A stretch of 16,206 bases of DNA from an uncultured Peptococcaceae bacterium (GCA_913064925.1 CAJYBN010000041.1:1-16206), one strand, 5' to 3'. Shown: positions 1 to 8,265, counted from the first letter of the stretch. Notes: generated by a model not told the origin, from the letters alone. Numbers and translations are program-made.

Positions 1-1295
1 TTCGTCCAGTGCCGCGGTACAGGGGAATAAACCTTCAATGTGCCCAGAATCTTTCTGCCCACCTCCACCGGCACCACGGCAACGGCCCGCACCTCCGCCG
101 CGTAGTAGGGTAGGTGTAAGCCGGATTCGTCAGCGGTTAGATCTGCCATAGCGATGGGTTTCCCCGTCTGAAGAACCTTGCCCAGCAGGGTACCGTCCGG
201 CCGGACACGGCCTGCCCTGGCCCGCAGCTCCGCGCTCATGCCCAGGCTGGCCTTCAGCACTAGTTCGCCCGTCTCCTCGTCAAGCAGCCGCAGCGCGCAC
301 CATTGTACACCTAACACATCCCTTAAATTTGCCAGAGCCGACTCAAGTACCAGGTCCATATCGAGGCTGCCCGATATCACTTGTCCTACTTCAATAAGCC
401 GTTCCAGCATGGTTGCCCTTGCCTGCAACTGGCGAAACAGGCGGGCATTTTCCAGCGCCAGCCCGAGACTGGTACCCAGGGTGGTTAAAAAAACGGTCTC
501 ATCTTCCGTAAAGCGCGCACCTTCTGGCCTGCCTGCTATGGTTAGTATGCCCGTTACCTTACCGCCGACCGTAAGGGGTATGGCTACCGCCGGCCGCTTT
601 TCTTCAGGCGTGCTGCCTTCGGGGCGGCTGTCAAAGTGTGCGGTGCGGGCCTCGCTCTCAACGGCGGCAATTATTTCGCCTGCAGGTACGACCCGGAACT
701 CGCTGCAGGACTCCAGGGTAGCCGCCGTTTCGCTTTCCGTAACCCCCGGCACCACCTCACTCAGCATTACCACCGAGCCGCTGGTGGCCCCGGTCAACCC
801 CAGCACCGCTTTCAAGGCCTGCTGCGCCACTTCGGTCACCTGGAGACTGCCGGAGACCGTGCGGGTGAATTCAAAGAGAGCGGTAAGTTCGCCCACTTTC
901 CTCTGAAGTTTTTGCCTGGCGTACAGCAGCCGGGCCACGGTGTCCGTTGCCGCCTGTACCAGCGCCATGGCAGTCCGGAGCCGCTCTTCCGGCCAGATGG
1001 GTATCGCTCCGGATGCCGCCTGAAGCTCTTCCGGGTCAAGGCCCGTTTCCCGGGCCAGCCGCGCTACCGCCTCCCCTGCCGGCGGCCGCAGGGCTACGTT
1101 GCCGCCCAGCACTACGGCTACGATCTCTCCATCCACCCGCAGGGGAACCGCCAGGTGCACCAGCCCGGCATGGCAGGTGTGAAGAACATCTTTCCCTGCA
1201 GCTACAGCAGACCTGAGCGATATTTTCACCTGGCATTGGCAGGCGCAGTACAGGATGCTGTGGTCATAAAACACCCTTCGCCCTTTATAGACCAA
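1..1295 (-). CDS. PocR-GAF-GAF sensory protein, 5'-shortened, 3' end outside the window
   Basis: Reading the minus strand gives one open frame of about 431 codons from a TTG at 1295 (or GTG at 1274) to the window edge. Residues 2-70 resemble the later part of a PocR ligand-sensing domain: a Cys cluster (C17, C19, C21) followed by TCHAGL (40-45) and PLRVDGEIVAVVLGGNV. A helical linker (about 115-150) leads to a GAF domain (about 138-284), a second helical linker, and a second GAF domain (about 297 onward) that is still running at the edge. Such proteins usually continue into a histidine kinase, GGDEF or other output module, which cannot be seen here. Immediately upstream is an in-frame TAG (1301-1299), and the first 30 or so residues expected of a PocR domain are absent, with no convincing ribosome binding site. 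It may be a 5'-truncated remnant. It lies 33 bases after the TIM-barrel gene on the same strand. Confidence 0.7.
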   Translation of the reverse strand, partial: MVYKGRRVFYDHSILYCACQCQVKISLRSAVAAGKDVLHTCHAGLVHLAVPLRVDGEIVAVVLGGNVALRPPAGEAVARLARETGLDPEELQAASGAIPIWPEERLRTAMALVQAATDTVARLLYARQKLQRKVGELTALFEFTRTVSGSLQVTEVAQQALKAVLGLTGATSGSVVMLSEVVPGVTESETAATLESCSEFRVVPAGEIIAAVESEARTAHFDSRPEGSTPEEKRPAVAIPLTVGGKVTGILTIAGRPEGARFTEDETVFLTTLGTSLGLALENARLFRQLQARATMLERLIEVGQVISGSLDMDLVLESALANLRDVLGVQWCALRLLDEETGELVLKASLGMSAELRARAGRVRPDGTLLGKVLQTGKPIAMADLTADESGLHLPYYAAEVRAVAVVPVEVGRKILGTLKVYSPVPRHWT

Positions 1296-1328
1296 GCCCT
1301 AATATGCGGTTTTCTTCCAGGTTGGCAC

Positions 1329-2285
1329 TTAAGAAGCAGAACTTTTACGCGCGGCAGCTCCCAGGCAGGCCACCAACTGCTGTCCCCGTTCCAGGGCCGC
1401 CCCGGCCCACTCCCAGTAACGGGGACGAATTTCGTGTACTATCACACCGGAGTAATCCCGCAATAAAGCAAGCACATCAGCCACTGGGATTTCGCCAAAA
1501 CCGATGGGCAGGTGCAGATCCCCCCGGCCGGCGGCCATCAACTCGGCCTGTTTCTTTTCCAGAGAACTGGAAACCCGGCCGAAGTTATCGTGCAGGTGCA
1601 AGTGGCGCACGTATGGAGCGGCCAGGGCCACGGCTTCCAGGAAATCAGAGCCATAATACCGGGCCGATATATATGCATGACCCACATCCAGGGTTATGCC
1701 CACCCGGGGATGACCGATGGCCTTCACCTGTTCCACCAGCAAGGACAAGTGTTCCGCATAACAATAGGGACTACCATCCAGGTAAGGCCGGGCATTTTCC
1801 ATGGCTATGGTAACCCCCAGTTGTTTCGCTTTTTCGGCCAGGTCCAGTAACGCTTCCCGCTCTTGCCGGCGCATCTCATCTTTAACTTCCGGGCTAAGGT
1901 TCCGCCGTCCTCCAGGCAGATGGAAGGACTCCTCTGGTATATACCTGCCACTATGGTAAACCAGTACCTCCGATCCAATGGCCGCGGCAAACTCCAGGCT
2001 TTCCCTCAAAACCTGTTTTTGCCAGGGCAGGTTTTCCAAATCCATCAGGTTTAAAGGATTGGGAGCATGGACGGTGTAACGAAAGGGAAACCGGGCAAGT
2101 AACCGGCGTATTTCCTCCACCCGCCGGGGTAACAGCCGTCCCCCTGCCATGGCCCCCACTCCGTGCACGGGAATTTCCACATAATCAAAACCCAGCTCGG
2201 CAAAATACCCTAAATCCCGGGCCAGGGTGCCCAAGTTGTTATCCAACCGGGCAGCAGCGGCATTGATGCCAAACCCTTTAAACAT
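1329..2285 (-). CDS. Endonuclease IV/xylose-isomerase-like TIM-barrel metalloenzyme (annotated in families as sugar phosphate isomerase/epimerase)
   Basis: This 318-residue protein has the AP endonuclease family 2 / sugar phosphate isomerase fold. Metal-ligand motifs appear in family order: H73 (TVHAP), H111 (VYHSGR), E163 (AMENARP), D200 and H203 (LDVGH), H230 (HLHLHDN), D256 and H258 (GDLHLPIGFG) and E285 (VHEIRPR). This matches all nine ligands of the trinuclear zinc site of E. coli endonuclease IV, including the DxxH and DxH spacings; many isomerase members keep only a subset. An AAGGAGGGG site (2291-2299) lies 5 bases before the ATG. It follows phnM by 72 bases on the same strand, so it is probably the last gene of the phn operon. 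The operon shows neither phnP nor phnN, so I infer a possible phosphoesterase role in processing the ribose cyclic phosphate product. A sugar-phosphate isomerase/epimerase is the alternative. The family call is secure; the substrate is not known. Confidence 0.85.
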   Translation of the reverse strand: MFKGFGINAAAARLDNNLGTLARDLGYFAELGFDYVEIPVHGVGAMAGGRLLPRRVEEIRRLLARFPFRYTVHAPNPLNLMDLENLPWQKQVLRESLEFAAAIGSEVLVYHSGRYIPEESFHLPGGRRNLSPEVKDEMRRQEREALLDLAEKAKQLGVTIAMENARPYLDGSPYCYAEHLSLLVEQVKAIGHPRVGITLDVGHAYISARYYGSDFLEAVALAAPYVRHLHLHDNFGRVSSSLEKKQAELMAAGRGDLHLPIGFGEIPVADVLALLRDYSGVIVHEIRPRYWEWAGAALERGQQLVACLGAAARKSSAS

Positions 2286-2357
2286 TGAAACCCCTCCTTA
2301 CCGGGTTTACCGCCAGGCCACCAGGGTAAAACAGCCAGGCATTATGGTACCCCTGTT

Positions 2358-3599
2358 CTAGTTACGCGTTGCCGAAAGCAACATTGGACTGCAATAAGCC
2401 TTGGGATCAACCTTTTCTGTCTCCTTCCCGAATTCATTATGATAGGCAAACCAGGCCACCACTTTTCCTCCTGTTACCGTACCCATGACCACTGGGTGGC
2501 CGCCAATTAACCGCACCAGGATTAAGTCAGCCTTTTTCCCCTCTTCTACCGAGCCCAGTTCACCAGCCAGACCGGTAGCTTGAGCCGGATTAAGGGTGGC
2601 CAAGCGCACTGCAGCAGGCAAGCTGTAACCGTCCGCTGCCAAGCAAAAAACGGCCTGCAAGAGCGCCGGAGGGTAGTAGTCGGAACAAAGAATATCTGCC
2701 GCCCCATTATCCAGTGCTTCGCGGGCTTTCAAATTATTTTCGTGGGAGACGCCTCTTAAAATATTAGGGGCCCCCACACAAACATGCATCCCCAGCAAAC
2801 GGGCATACCTGGCCGTAGCCAGGTTAACGGGAAATTCAGCGATGGTTGCTCCCAGGCGGTACATCTCCTCTACTTTGTCTGGAGTATCGTCGTCATGGGA
2901 GGCCAGTGGGACCCCATGAGCCTGAGCAGTAGCAGCCAGGGATCGTAGTCGTGCCGGATCCATTTCCTGCCGTTCCCGAATCTTCTGGGCTACCAGGGTA
3001 TCGCATTCCTCTTCATTCAACCAGTAGGTCTTCTTGACGTACTTCTTGTATTGCTCCACTGACCCGTACTGTCCCTGCCCCGGAGTATGATCCATAAAGG
3101 AAAAAAGATTGGCCACTCCTTCGGCGATGAGTTCCTCCATCAGCTCCAGGGCAGCCGTGTTACTAATTTCATAGCGCAGGTGCACCTGGTTACGGACCAA
3201 GTGACATTGACACGCCTGCCCGGAAATGTAACGGGCAATTGTTGCCGCCAAATCATTGGATCGGACCCCCTCTCCCGCCGAGAAAGAAATAGAATGGAAG
3301 ATGGTAGTTATTCCGTTTGCGGCTAGTTTTCTTTCCAGTTCGCTACAAGCCGGCCCCACGGGAAAGATAACATTGGGGCGAGGCTGAATCTCCTTTTCCA
3401 CGGCATCGCTGTGGATATCTACCAGGCCCGGCAGGATGTAGGCACCGGCCCCGTCCAACTCGGGCAAACTGGAACCACCTGAAGTCACTCCTTCTCCCAC
3501 TTCCCCGATGCAACCTTCTTCCACATACACGTAGCCTGGCTCCAATACCCGGTAGGGCAGGACTACCCGGACATTAGTGATGAGCAACTTCGAAGGCAC
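2358..3599 (-). CDS. phnM: PhnM, ribose 1-phosphonate 5-triphosphate diphosphatase (amidohydrolase family)
   Basis: This 413-residue amidohydrolase-fold enzyme removes pyrophosphate from alpha-D-ribose 1-methylphosphonate 5-triphosphate to give the 5-phosphate on which PhnJ acts. Diagnostic motifs are present in order: GLVDIHSDAVEKEIQPRP (first metal-binding His and the PhnM signature), FSFMDHTPGQGQY, ASHDDDT, the GAPNILRG segment and the CSDYYPPALLQA segment with the late catalytic Asp. Length is close to the usual 375-400 residues with a slightly longer C terminus. Start is GTG at 3599, preceded by a strong GGGGGAGGTGA six bases upstream inside the end of phnL. The two genes overlap by 26 bases, which suggests coupled translation. 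It is the last core lyase gene here; the TIM-barrel gene follows. Confidence 0.96.
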   Translation of the reverse strand: MPSKLLITNVRVVLPYRVLEPGYVYVEEGCIGEVGEGVTSGGSSLPELDGAGAYILPGLVDIHSDAVEKEIQPRPNVIFPVGPACSELERKLAANGITTIFHSISFSAGEGVRSNDLAATIARYISGQACQCHLVRNQVHLRYEISNTAALELMEELIAEGVANLFSFMDHTPGQGQYGSVEQYKKYVKKTYWLNEEECDTLVAQKIRERQEMDPARLRSLAATAQAHGVPLASHDDDTPDKVEEMYRLGATIAEFPVNLATARYARLLGMHVCVGAPNILRGVSHENNLKAREALDNGAADILCSDYYPPALLQAVFCLAADGYSLPAAVRLATLNPAQATGLAGELGSVEEGKKADLILVRLIGGHPVVMGTVTGGKVVAWFAYHNEFGKETEKVDPKAYCSPMLLSATRN

Positions 3600-4314
3600 G
3601 TCTAGTCACCTCCCCCGTCTGGTTATCCCCTACGCAATCGAGGAATAGTATTCTATCTGCCACTTGTTCCAAGCTTGCCCGGTCATGGGAAACCATAAGA
3701 ACAGCTGTACCTTTTTGCTTTAGCTCCAAAATTAATTCATGTACCCGCTGCTTAGCTTGTTCATCCAGGGAAGCAGTAGGTTCATCCAGAAGGAGCAATC
3801 GGGGACAAGTAATGATAGCCCGGGCCACATTAACGCGTTGCTGCTGTCCACCGCTATAGGTGGCAGGTGAAGCATCCCAAAGTTCCTTGGGTATACCGAG
3901 ATACATTAAAAGGCGGCCGGCCTCTCTCAAAGCGCTGGACTCTTCCCGGCCCTGCAGCAGTATGCTTTCGGCTACTACTTGCAGGGCCGAAACACGTGGT
4001 ACTACCCGCAAAAACTGGGACACGTAACCAATTTCCTGCCGCCGTAGTTCTAGAATATCCCTTTCCGGTACCTGTAACAGGTCAACCACTCCATTAATCG
4101 ACCGGTAGAAGGCCTGGCCTGCAGAGGCTACATATGAACGGTAAATACATTTCAGCACCGTTGATTTCCCCACCCCACTCGGCCCCTGAATGCCCAGCAC
4201 TTCTCCGGTCCCAAGGGTAAAGGAAATATCCTTGCACCCAATGACCTCCTTGCCTCCCAGAAGATGCAGTTTAAATATTTTCGTCAACCCCAAAACTCGA
4301 AGTATCTCAGCCAC
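3574..4314 (-). CDS. phnL: PhnL, ABC-type ATPase subunit of the C-P lyase system
   Basis: A 246-residue ABC ATPase without membrane partners. Walker A is GPSGVGKST (residues 44-52), the signature is YSGGQQQR, Walker B is LLLLDEPTAS and the switch His lies in MVSHD. PhnL is required together with PhnG, PhnH and PhnI for the first step, displacement of adenine from ATP to form ribose 1-phosphonate 5-triphosphate; its exact mechanical role is less settled. PhnL is separated from the importer ATPases by its place next to phnK and phnM and by the N-terminal LRVLGLTKIFKLHLLGG stretch, where PhnL family members carry the typical FxLHxLGG pattern. Start is GTG at 4314 with GGGGAG seven bases upstream. 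It lies 53 bases after phnK and overlaps phnM. Confidence 0.94.
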   Translation of the reverse strand: MAEILRVLGLTKIFKLHLLGGKEVIGCKDISFTLGTGEVLGIQGPSGVGKSTVLKCIYRSYVASAGQAFYRSINGVVDLLQVPERDILELRRQEIGYVSQFLRVVPRVSALQVVAESILLQGREESSALREAGRLLMYLGIPKELWDASPATYSGGQQQRVNVARAIITCPRLLLLDEPTASLDEQAKQRVHELILELKQKGTAVLMVSHDRASLEQVADRILFLDCVGDNQTGEVTRRAFEVAHH

Positions 4315-4367
4315 GTTATATCTCCCCTGCGAATTAAAATTTATCGGTAATGGTCTTACTAAAAGAA

Positions 4368-5210
4368 CTAAAGCATAGAACTTACCAGCAACTGGGTATA
4401 GGGGTGCTGGGGATCCTCCAGGATCTGGTCTGTAAGTCCCGTTTCCACCACCCGGCCGGATTTCATCACCAGCACGCGGTTGGTCAACAAGCGTATAACT
4501 CCCAGGTCATGGGATATTACAATCATGGTTAACCCCAGTTTCCTTTGGAGTTTTTTGATCAGATCCAGCACCCGAGCCTGCACAGAAACATCCAAACCTG
4601 TGGTTACTTCATCCAGGAAAACCAGGGGCGGGTTATTGGCCAAAGCCTTGGCGATCTGTACCCGCTGTTGCATGCCTCCGCTAAAAAAACGCGGCAGGTG
4701 ATCCATTCGCTCCAGTGGAACTTCCGTACACTGCAGCAACTCCGCCGCTCGCCGACGAATCTGACCCACATGGTAAATACCAGCAGCAAGAAGTTTTTCA
4801 GCAATATTACCCCCTGCGGTAAAATCCAGCTTTAGCCCCTGTTGGGGATTCTGATAAACCATTCCCATCAGGTGATGACGAATGTAGCGTTTCTCCTGGA
4901 CACTGCAGGCAAGCATGTTTGCCTGACCATCTTTGTAAGCCTTAAAATAAGCCTCGCCGGCAGTGGCAGGGGAATCGAAGTAAAGACACTGCACCAGAGT
5001 GCTCTTGCCAGAACCGCTTTCTCCCACTACTCCCAGAATTTCACCCGCATAAAGGTCAAAGGAAACACCAGCACAAGCTACTATAGAATGACAGTAGGAA
5101 CAAATATTGGTTCCTGTCAAGGGGCCGGTGCAACTTGTACATTTACTACACCCGCTGCCGAAAATGCGGGCCAGCCTTCGCACCCTGAGCAAAGGTTCTT
5201 CCTTAGGCAT
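4368..5210 (-). CDS. phnK: PhnK, ABC-type ATPase of C-P lyase, with an N-terminal cysteine cluster
   Basis: A 280-residue ABC ATPase. Walker A is GESGSGKST (63-71), the signature is FSGGMQQRVQIAKAL, Walker B is LVFLDEVTTGLD and the switch His lies in VISHDLG. In the E. coli C-P lyase structure, PhnK docks on PhnJ on the outside of the GHIJ core. The order J-K-L here, with an 8-base overlap with phnJ, supports the call over a peptide-importer ATPase. Unusual is an insertion between beta strands 1 and 2 of the ABC fold: C21, C24, C27, C37, C40 and C46 in CxxCxxC-9-CxxC-5-C order, next to H41. E. coli PhnK has no such loop. It could bind zinc or an iron-sulfur cluster near PhnJ; that is inference. 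ATG start with AGGT and GGAGG upstream. Confidence 0.94.
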   Translation of the reverse strand: MPKEEPLLRVRRLARIFGSGCSKCTSCTGPLTGTNICSYCHSIVACAGVSFDLYAGEILGVVGESGSGKSTLVQCLYFDSPATAGEAYFKAYKDGQANMLACSVQEKRYIRHHLMGMVYQNPQQGLKLDFTAGGNIAEKLLAAGIYHVGQIRRRAAELLQCTEVPLERMDHLPRFFSGGMQQRVQIAKALANNPPLVFLDEVTTGLDVSVQARVLDLIKKLQRKLGLTMIVISHDLGVIRLLTNRVLVMKSGRVVETGLTDQILEDPQHPYTQLLVSSML

Positions 5211-6078
5211 TTTTACCTGCTTCCTCCTTCAACTGGCGCCGTTTAGCACAGTAAGCAGTATCGGAGCAAGTGTAACGTCTTGCACCGGTAACATCATCAA
5301 TTATTTCATCCAAGTAAGCATCGGTACTACCACAGAGATCACACTGCTTACCGGTGAAGTCCTCCACCTGGAAAGGATAATCAGAAAACTGGAGCGATTC
5401 TACCCGTGTATGTGGCGGCACGGCGTAAATGCGCTTTTCCCGCCCGGCGCCAAAAAGGTACAGGGTCTCAGCCATATTCAACCGCGGTACGTCCCAGCGG
5501 GGAACAGGGGAAGGGTCCATAACATATCGCCCGTTTACCATGACGGGATACTGAGCTCCAATAGTAATCTCACCCCAGCGCACGATATCCTCATACAGGT
5601 AAACCCACAAGCGGCTGTAATCGGCCTCCGCGTGCATCTCCCGGGTTTTCACTTCACTGGGCTCTACCCGGCGCAGGGGTTCCGGGTAAGGAACTTGAAA
5701 CACTAGAATCTGCCAGTCCTCCAGCGGTTCTTCTGGAATGCGGTGCCGGGTCTGGATCAGCGTAGCTTCACGGGTATCCTCTGTCGTGCGCACCCCGGTG
5801 GTCTGTGCCAGAAGCTTACGAATATTTACAGCGTTAACCACATCGTCAGAACCCTGATCAATCACCTTTAAGATATCGTCCGGACCAATCAGGGACATGG
5901 TCAACTGCAAGCCACCGGTACCCCACCCCCGGGCGATTGGTAATTCCCGGGAAGCGAAAGGCACCTGGTAACCCGGAATAGCAACAGCTTTCAACGTGCG
6001 CCGCCGGATTTCTTTTTTGCTTTGTTCATCCAGAAAAGCAAAATTGTATCCTGATTGTATTTTTTTCTTTAGCATCAC
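5203..6078 (-). CDS. phnJ: PhnJ, radical SAM carbon-phosphorus lyase
   Basis: This is the catalytic C-P bond-breaking subunit. It uses a [4Fe-4S] cluster and S-adenosylmethionine to convert ribose 1-phosphonate 5-phosphate into the 1,2-cyclic phosphate plus the alkane (methane from methylphosphonate). The 291-residue protein keeps the exact E. coli cysteine pattern CX2CX21CX5C: C246, C249 and C271 for the cluster and C277 as the proposed thiyl radical residue. The glycyl-radical glycine is G36, in AIPGYQVPF. Other strong matches are SGYNFAFLDEQ, GWGTGGLQLT, VIDQGSDD, QTRHRIPE and LFGAGREKRIYAVPP. No catalytic residue is missing, so the enzyme should be functional. Start is GTG 6078 or ATG 6075, overlapping the phnI stop (GTGATG); GGGAGG lies 7 bases before the GTG. 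It overlaps phnK by 8 bases. Confidence 0.98.
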   Translation of the reverse strand: MMLKKKIQSGYNFAFLDEQSKKEIRRRTLKAVAIPGYQVPFASRELPIARGWGTGGLQLTMSLIGPDDILKVIDQGSDDVVNAVNIRKLLAQTTGVRTTEDTREATLIQTRHRIPEEPLEDWQILVFQVPYPEPLRRVEPSEVKTREMHAEADYSRLWVYLYEDIVRWGEITIGAQYPVMVNGRYVMDPSPVPRWDVPRLNMAETLYLFGAGREKRIYAVPPHTRVESLQFSDYPFQVEDFTGKQCDLCGSTDAYLDEIIDDVTGARRYTCSDTAYCAKRRQLKEEAGKNA

Positions 6079-7196
6079 TGCGTACCCTCCCCCTCTCTGC
6101 GCGCCACCTGCTGTGCCCGGCGCAAACGGTCCAATACCGATTGGAAAGTGACGTAATGGGGTAGCTTCCAGTGTGCGGTAAAACCCGAAGCCTCAATACC
6201 GTCAATGTGATAGAGGATAAACTCTTCGTCCTCTGCCGGCGCTTCTTTAGAACCCGTACGCATGGCCCGGTCTAGTACAGCCATGGAAATAGCCTTTATT
6301 TCGTTATGTCCAAAGCAAAGACCATAGCCCAGCGTAAAGCGGGGAATATTATCTTCCTCGGCATCCATCCGGGCAATGACCTCTGCTTCCGTTACCAGTA
6401 CCCGCCCCACCGTTACTACTTCATCTGATCGGGTCTTGTGATACACGCGTAGCGGAACATAACCCACCCGCAATTCCCCCAGAGTGGGGTGAACATTGCC
6501 GTAACCCCGCATACTGCTGTAGGCTAAGGCCATTAAACCTCCCGTTTCTCCCCTAGCCATCGCTTGTAGCCTGGCTGCCCGGGGAGCCGGGAAGGTGATG
6601 GGCTGCCGGGTAATGTCGATTATTTCTTCCGCTTCCTCTCCAGCGGTAAGGGTCTCCAGAAGCCCTTCGGCTCGCAGCATGTCCACCACCTTAGGGAAAG
6701 ATGGTGGAACCTCTTCCGTTCCTATTTTTTCGCCCCTCATCATTCCGGGAGCAAATTTACTCAAAAACTCCCTGATATGAGTTAGACTTTCATCTGCTAG
6801 CTGAAAGTCCAGCAACCGTAAACTGTAATCCCGGGTAGGACCAAGGATCTGGCCACCAGGTATATCTTTGAAAGCCGCCGATATACGCCGGATGACTGTC
6901 ATATCCCTGGTATCCACGACAACGGAATAACCAATCCTGGGCAACGTAGATCGGTAAGCCCGCAGGAGAAAAGATGCCTCTATGGTATCTCCTTCGGCCT
7001 GCTTCAGAGCCAGGGCTGCATGAAAAGGTGCATATAAGGATCCTTCGCCCATAACCCGGTCTACGGCCAGACGCATCTGGTCCTGGATCTGTTTAATTTC
7101 CAGGGGGGCCGACCCGCCTCGCAGGCGAAAGTAACGCACCAACTTCTCAGCTGCCTCGATTGCGGCCTGCCCTCCTTTGATAGGCACATATCCCAT
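6075..7196 (-). CDS. phnI: PhnI, C-P lyase core subunit, intact copy
   Basis: PhnI is the nucleosidase-like subunit of the GHIJ core that, with PhnG, PhnH and PhnL, joins phosphonate to the ribose of ATP. The 373-residue reading frame matches PhnI end to end: MGYVPIKGG start, LAVDRVMGEGSLYAP, ALKQAEGDT, KDIPGGQILGPTRDY, ARGETGGLMALAYSSMRGYG, the FTLGYGLCFGHNEIKA region, EDEEFILYHIDGIEASGF and the C-terminal KLPHYVTFQ. The frame opens 22 codons further upstream, but MGYV at 7196 is where family members begin and an AGGAGG (7208-7213) precedes it by 11 bases. That start also leaves 29 bases after the phnH stop. The gene ends one base into the phnJ start. It is the only complete PhnI in the window. 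Confidence 0.96.
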   Translation of the reverse strand: MGYVPIKGGQAAIEAAEKLVRYFRLRGGSAPLEIKQIQDQMRLAVDRVMGEGSLYAPFHAALALKQAEGDTIEASFLLRAYRSTLPRIGYSVVVDTRDMTVIRRISAAFKDIPGGQILGPTRDYSLRLLDFQLADESLTHIREFLSKFAPGMMRGEKIGTEEVPPSFPKVVDMLRAEGLLETLTAGEEAEEIIDITRQPITFPAPRAARLQAMARGETGGLMALAYSSMRGYGNVHPTLGELRVGYVPLRVYHKTRSDEVVTVGRVLVTEAEVIARMDAEEDNIPRFTLGYGLCFGHNEIKAISMAVLDRAMRTGSKEAPAEDEEFILYHIDGIEASGFTAHWKLPHYVTFQSVLDRLRRAQQVARREGEGTQ

Positions 7197-7225
7197 GAGT
7201 CTTCCACCCTCCTGCCTGTAAAACT

Positions 7226-7819
7226 TTAACTCCATGTCATAGTTGACGACCGGGGAATACAAGCCAGCTGCCCCTGAAGACTCACCAGGATGGTATCCAC
7301 CCCGAGGGGAAATTCAGAGTTAAGTTCCTCCAAGCAGGCCAGATTCTCTCTGGCTAGCCCGGCCACGGTGAGCTCTTGTTCACCCGGCACTCCAGGTCCC
7401 CGCAGGCGCAGCACAATCCCTTCTCCGGCGGGCTGGAAAGCACCGGGATAAATGGCATTTACGCAGCAGATGACAGTTGCCCCTTGGTCAGGGAACAACA
7501 GGTTGCCGCGGCAAACCTGTCTCAATTCCGGCACCGGCTGAACTCCGCTGATAAACACGAAATCTGCCTGTTCTGGAGCTACTAGCCTGCTCCCGGTGTA
7601 AAACTTGCAAAAGGAAACAAATTCCTCCCACCCCGGCTCCGGTGCTGCAAATGTGGTTTCTCCATCCAATAGCGTTAGTGCCAGGGCACCAACGTAAAGA
7701 AAGTCCCTAGGTCCTCCCTCAAAACCCCTGAGTTCGGCTATTTTCCCCGGCCTGGCCATGCAGTCCAGTAGTTGACGAAATAACCTCTGACTGCTGTAAA
7801 CTGGATCAAACCAGGACAT
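7226..7819 (-). CDS. phnH: PhnH, C-P lyase core subunit, intact copy
   Basis: PhnH is the PLP-transferase-fold subunit (without cofactor) of the GHIJ complex and is needed for the first phosphonate-activating step. The protein is 197 residues when started at ATG 7819, close to the 194 of E. coli. Family features are FDPVYSSQRLFRQLLDCMARPGKI, LTLLDGETTFA, the GTEE-like GNLLFPDQGATVICCV stretch, RLRGPGV, and the C-terminal FPLGVDTILV followed by ACIPRSS. The frame can be opened to GTG 7840, which overlaps the phnG stop, but AAGGAG sits 9 bases before ATG 7819, so I prefer that start. It lies in tight series with phnG and phnI. No defect is seen, unlike the second phnH at 9587-8976. Confidence 0.95.
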   Translation of the reverse strand: MSWFDPVYSSQRLFRQLLDCMARPGKIAELRGFEGGPRDFLYVGALALTLLDGETTFAAPEPGWEEFVSFCKFYTGSRLVAPEQADFVFISGVQPVPELRQVCRGNLLFPDQGATVICCVNAIYPGAFQPAGEGIVLRLRGPGVPGEQELTVAGLARENLACLEELNSEFPLGVDTILVSLQGQLACIPRSSTMTWS

Positions 7820-7836
7820 ATCCCGCATCTCCTTCA

Positions 7837-8265
7837 TCACCCCAAAACATCAAATTGAACCTGGGAACGAGCAATACTGGCAAATTCAGACACATCTTCT
7901 TGAAGTATGCGTTCCTCCTCAGCCAGCAGGGCCGCTTCTATTCTCTCAACCGGCCCCACGCCCAGGTGCAAGACCAGGTCAAGCACGGCCAGGTGATAAG
8001 CTCGATCCGGGTCGTCACCGAGACAACAACCCCAGCCAGTAGCTTCCCCGAGCGCCACGGTGCATTCCGTAACCAAAACCTCCCCCAAGTTGAAAGGCTG
8101 GTTTTCCACCGTTTCCCGGGCCCGTATCATCACCAAACCCACTTGAGGCGGTTTAATTACCCTGATTTCCGGGACGGCAGCCAGCACACTGCGAGCCAGT
8201 TGACCGAGGATCCCTTTATCCACCCTGTGCAGTATTGTTCGGAAGCGCTCTCCCTTTTCACTCAT
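7837..8265 (-). CDS. phnG: PhnG, C-P lyase core subunit, downstream copy
   Basis: PhnG is a small subunit of the GHIJ core complex that cooperates with PhnI in the first step of phosphonate activation. The 142-residue product has the PhnG layout: LARSVLAAVPEIRVIKPPQVGLVMIRARE, FNLGEVLVTECTVAL with GxxxG-like glycines, GDDPDRAYHLAVLDLVLH, and the C-terminal EEERILQEDVSEFASIARSQVQFDVL that matches the family ending. The ATG at 8265 is preceded by AAGGAG, whose first bases are the TAA stop of the preceding broken gene. This spacing is what one expects of an original phnE-phnG junction. It differs clearly from the second phnG at 10012-9590, so the pair is not a recent duplication. Confidence 0.92.
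   Translation of the reverse strand: MSEKGERFRTILHRVDKGILGQLARSVLAAVPEIRVIKPPQVGLVMIRARETVENQPFNLGEVLVTECTVALGEATGWGCCLGDDPDRAYHLAVLDLVLHLGVGPVERIEAALLAEEERILQEDVSEFASIARSQVQFDVLG

Noticed and set aside
178..1466. Long plus-strand open frames at 178-906 and 636-1466
   Set aside because: They are Ser/Ala/Pro-rich with no family resemblance and lie antisense to the PocR-GAF-GAF frame, which shows clear domain motifs on the minus strand.
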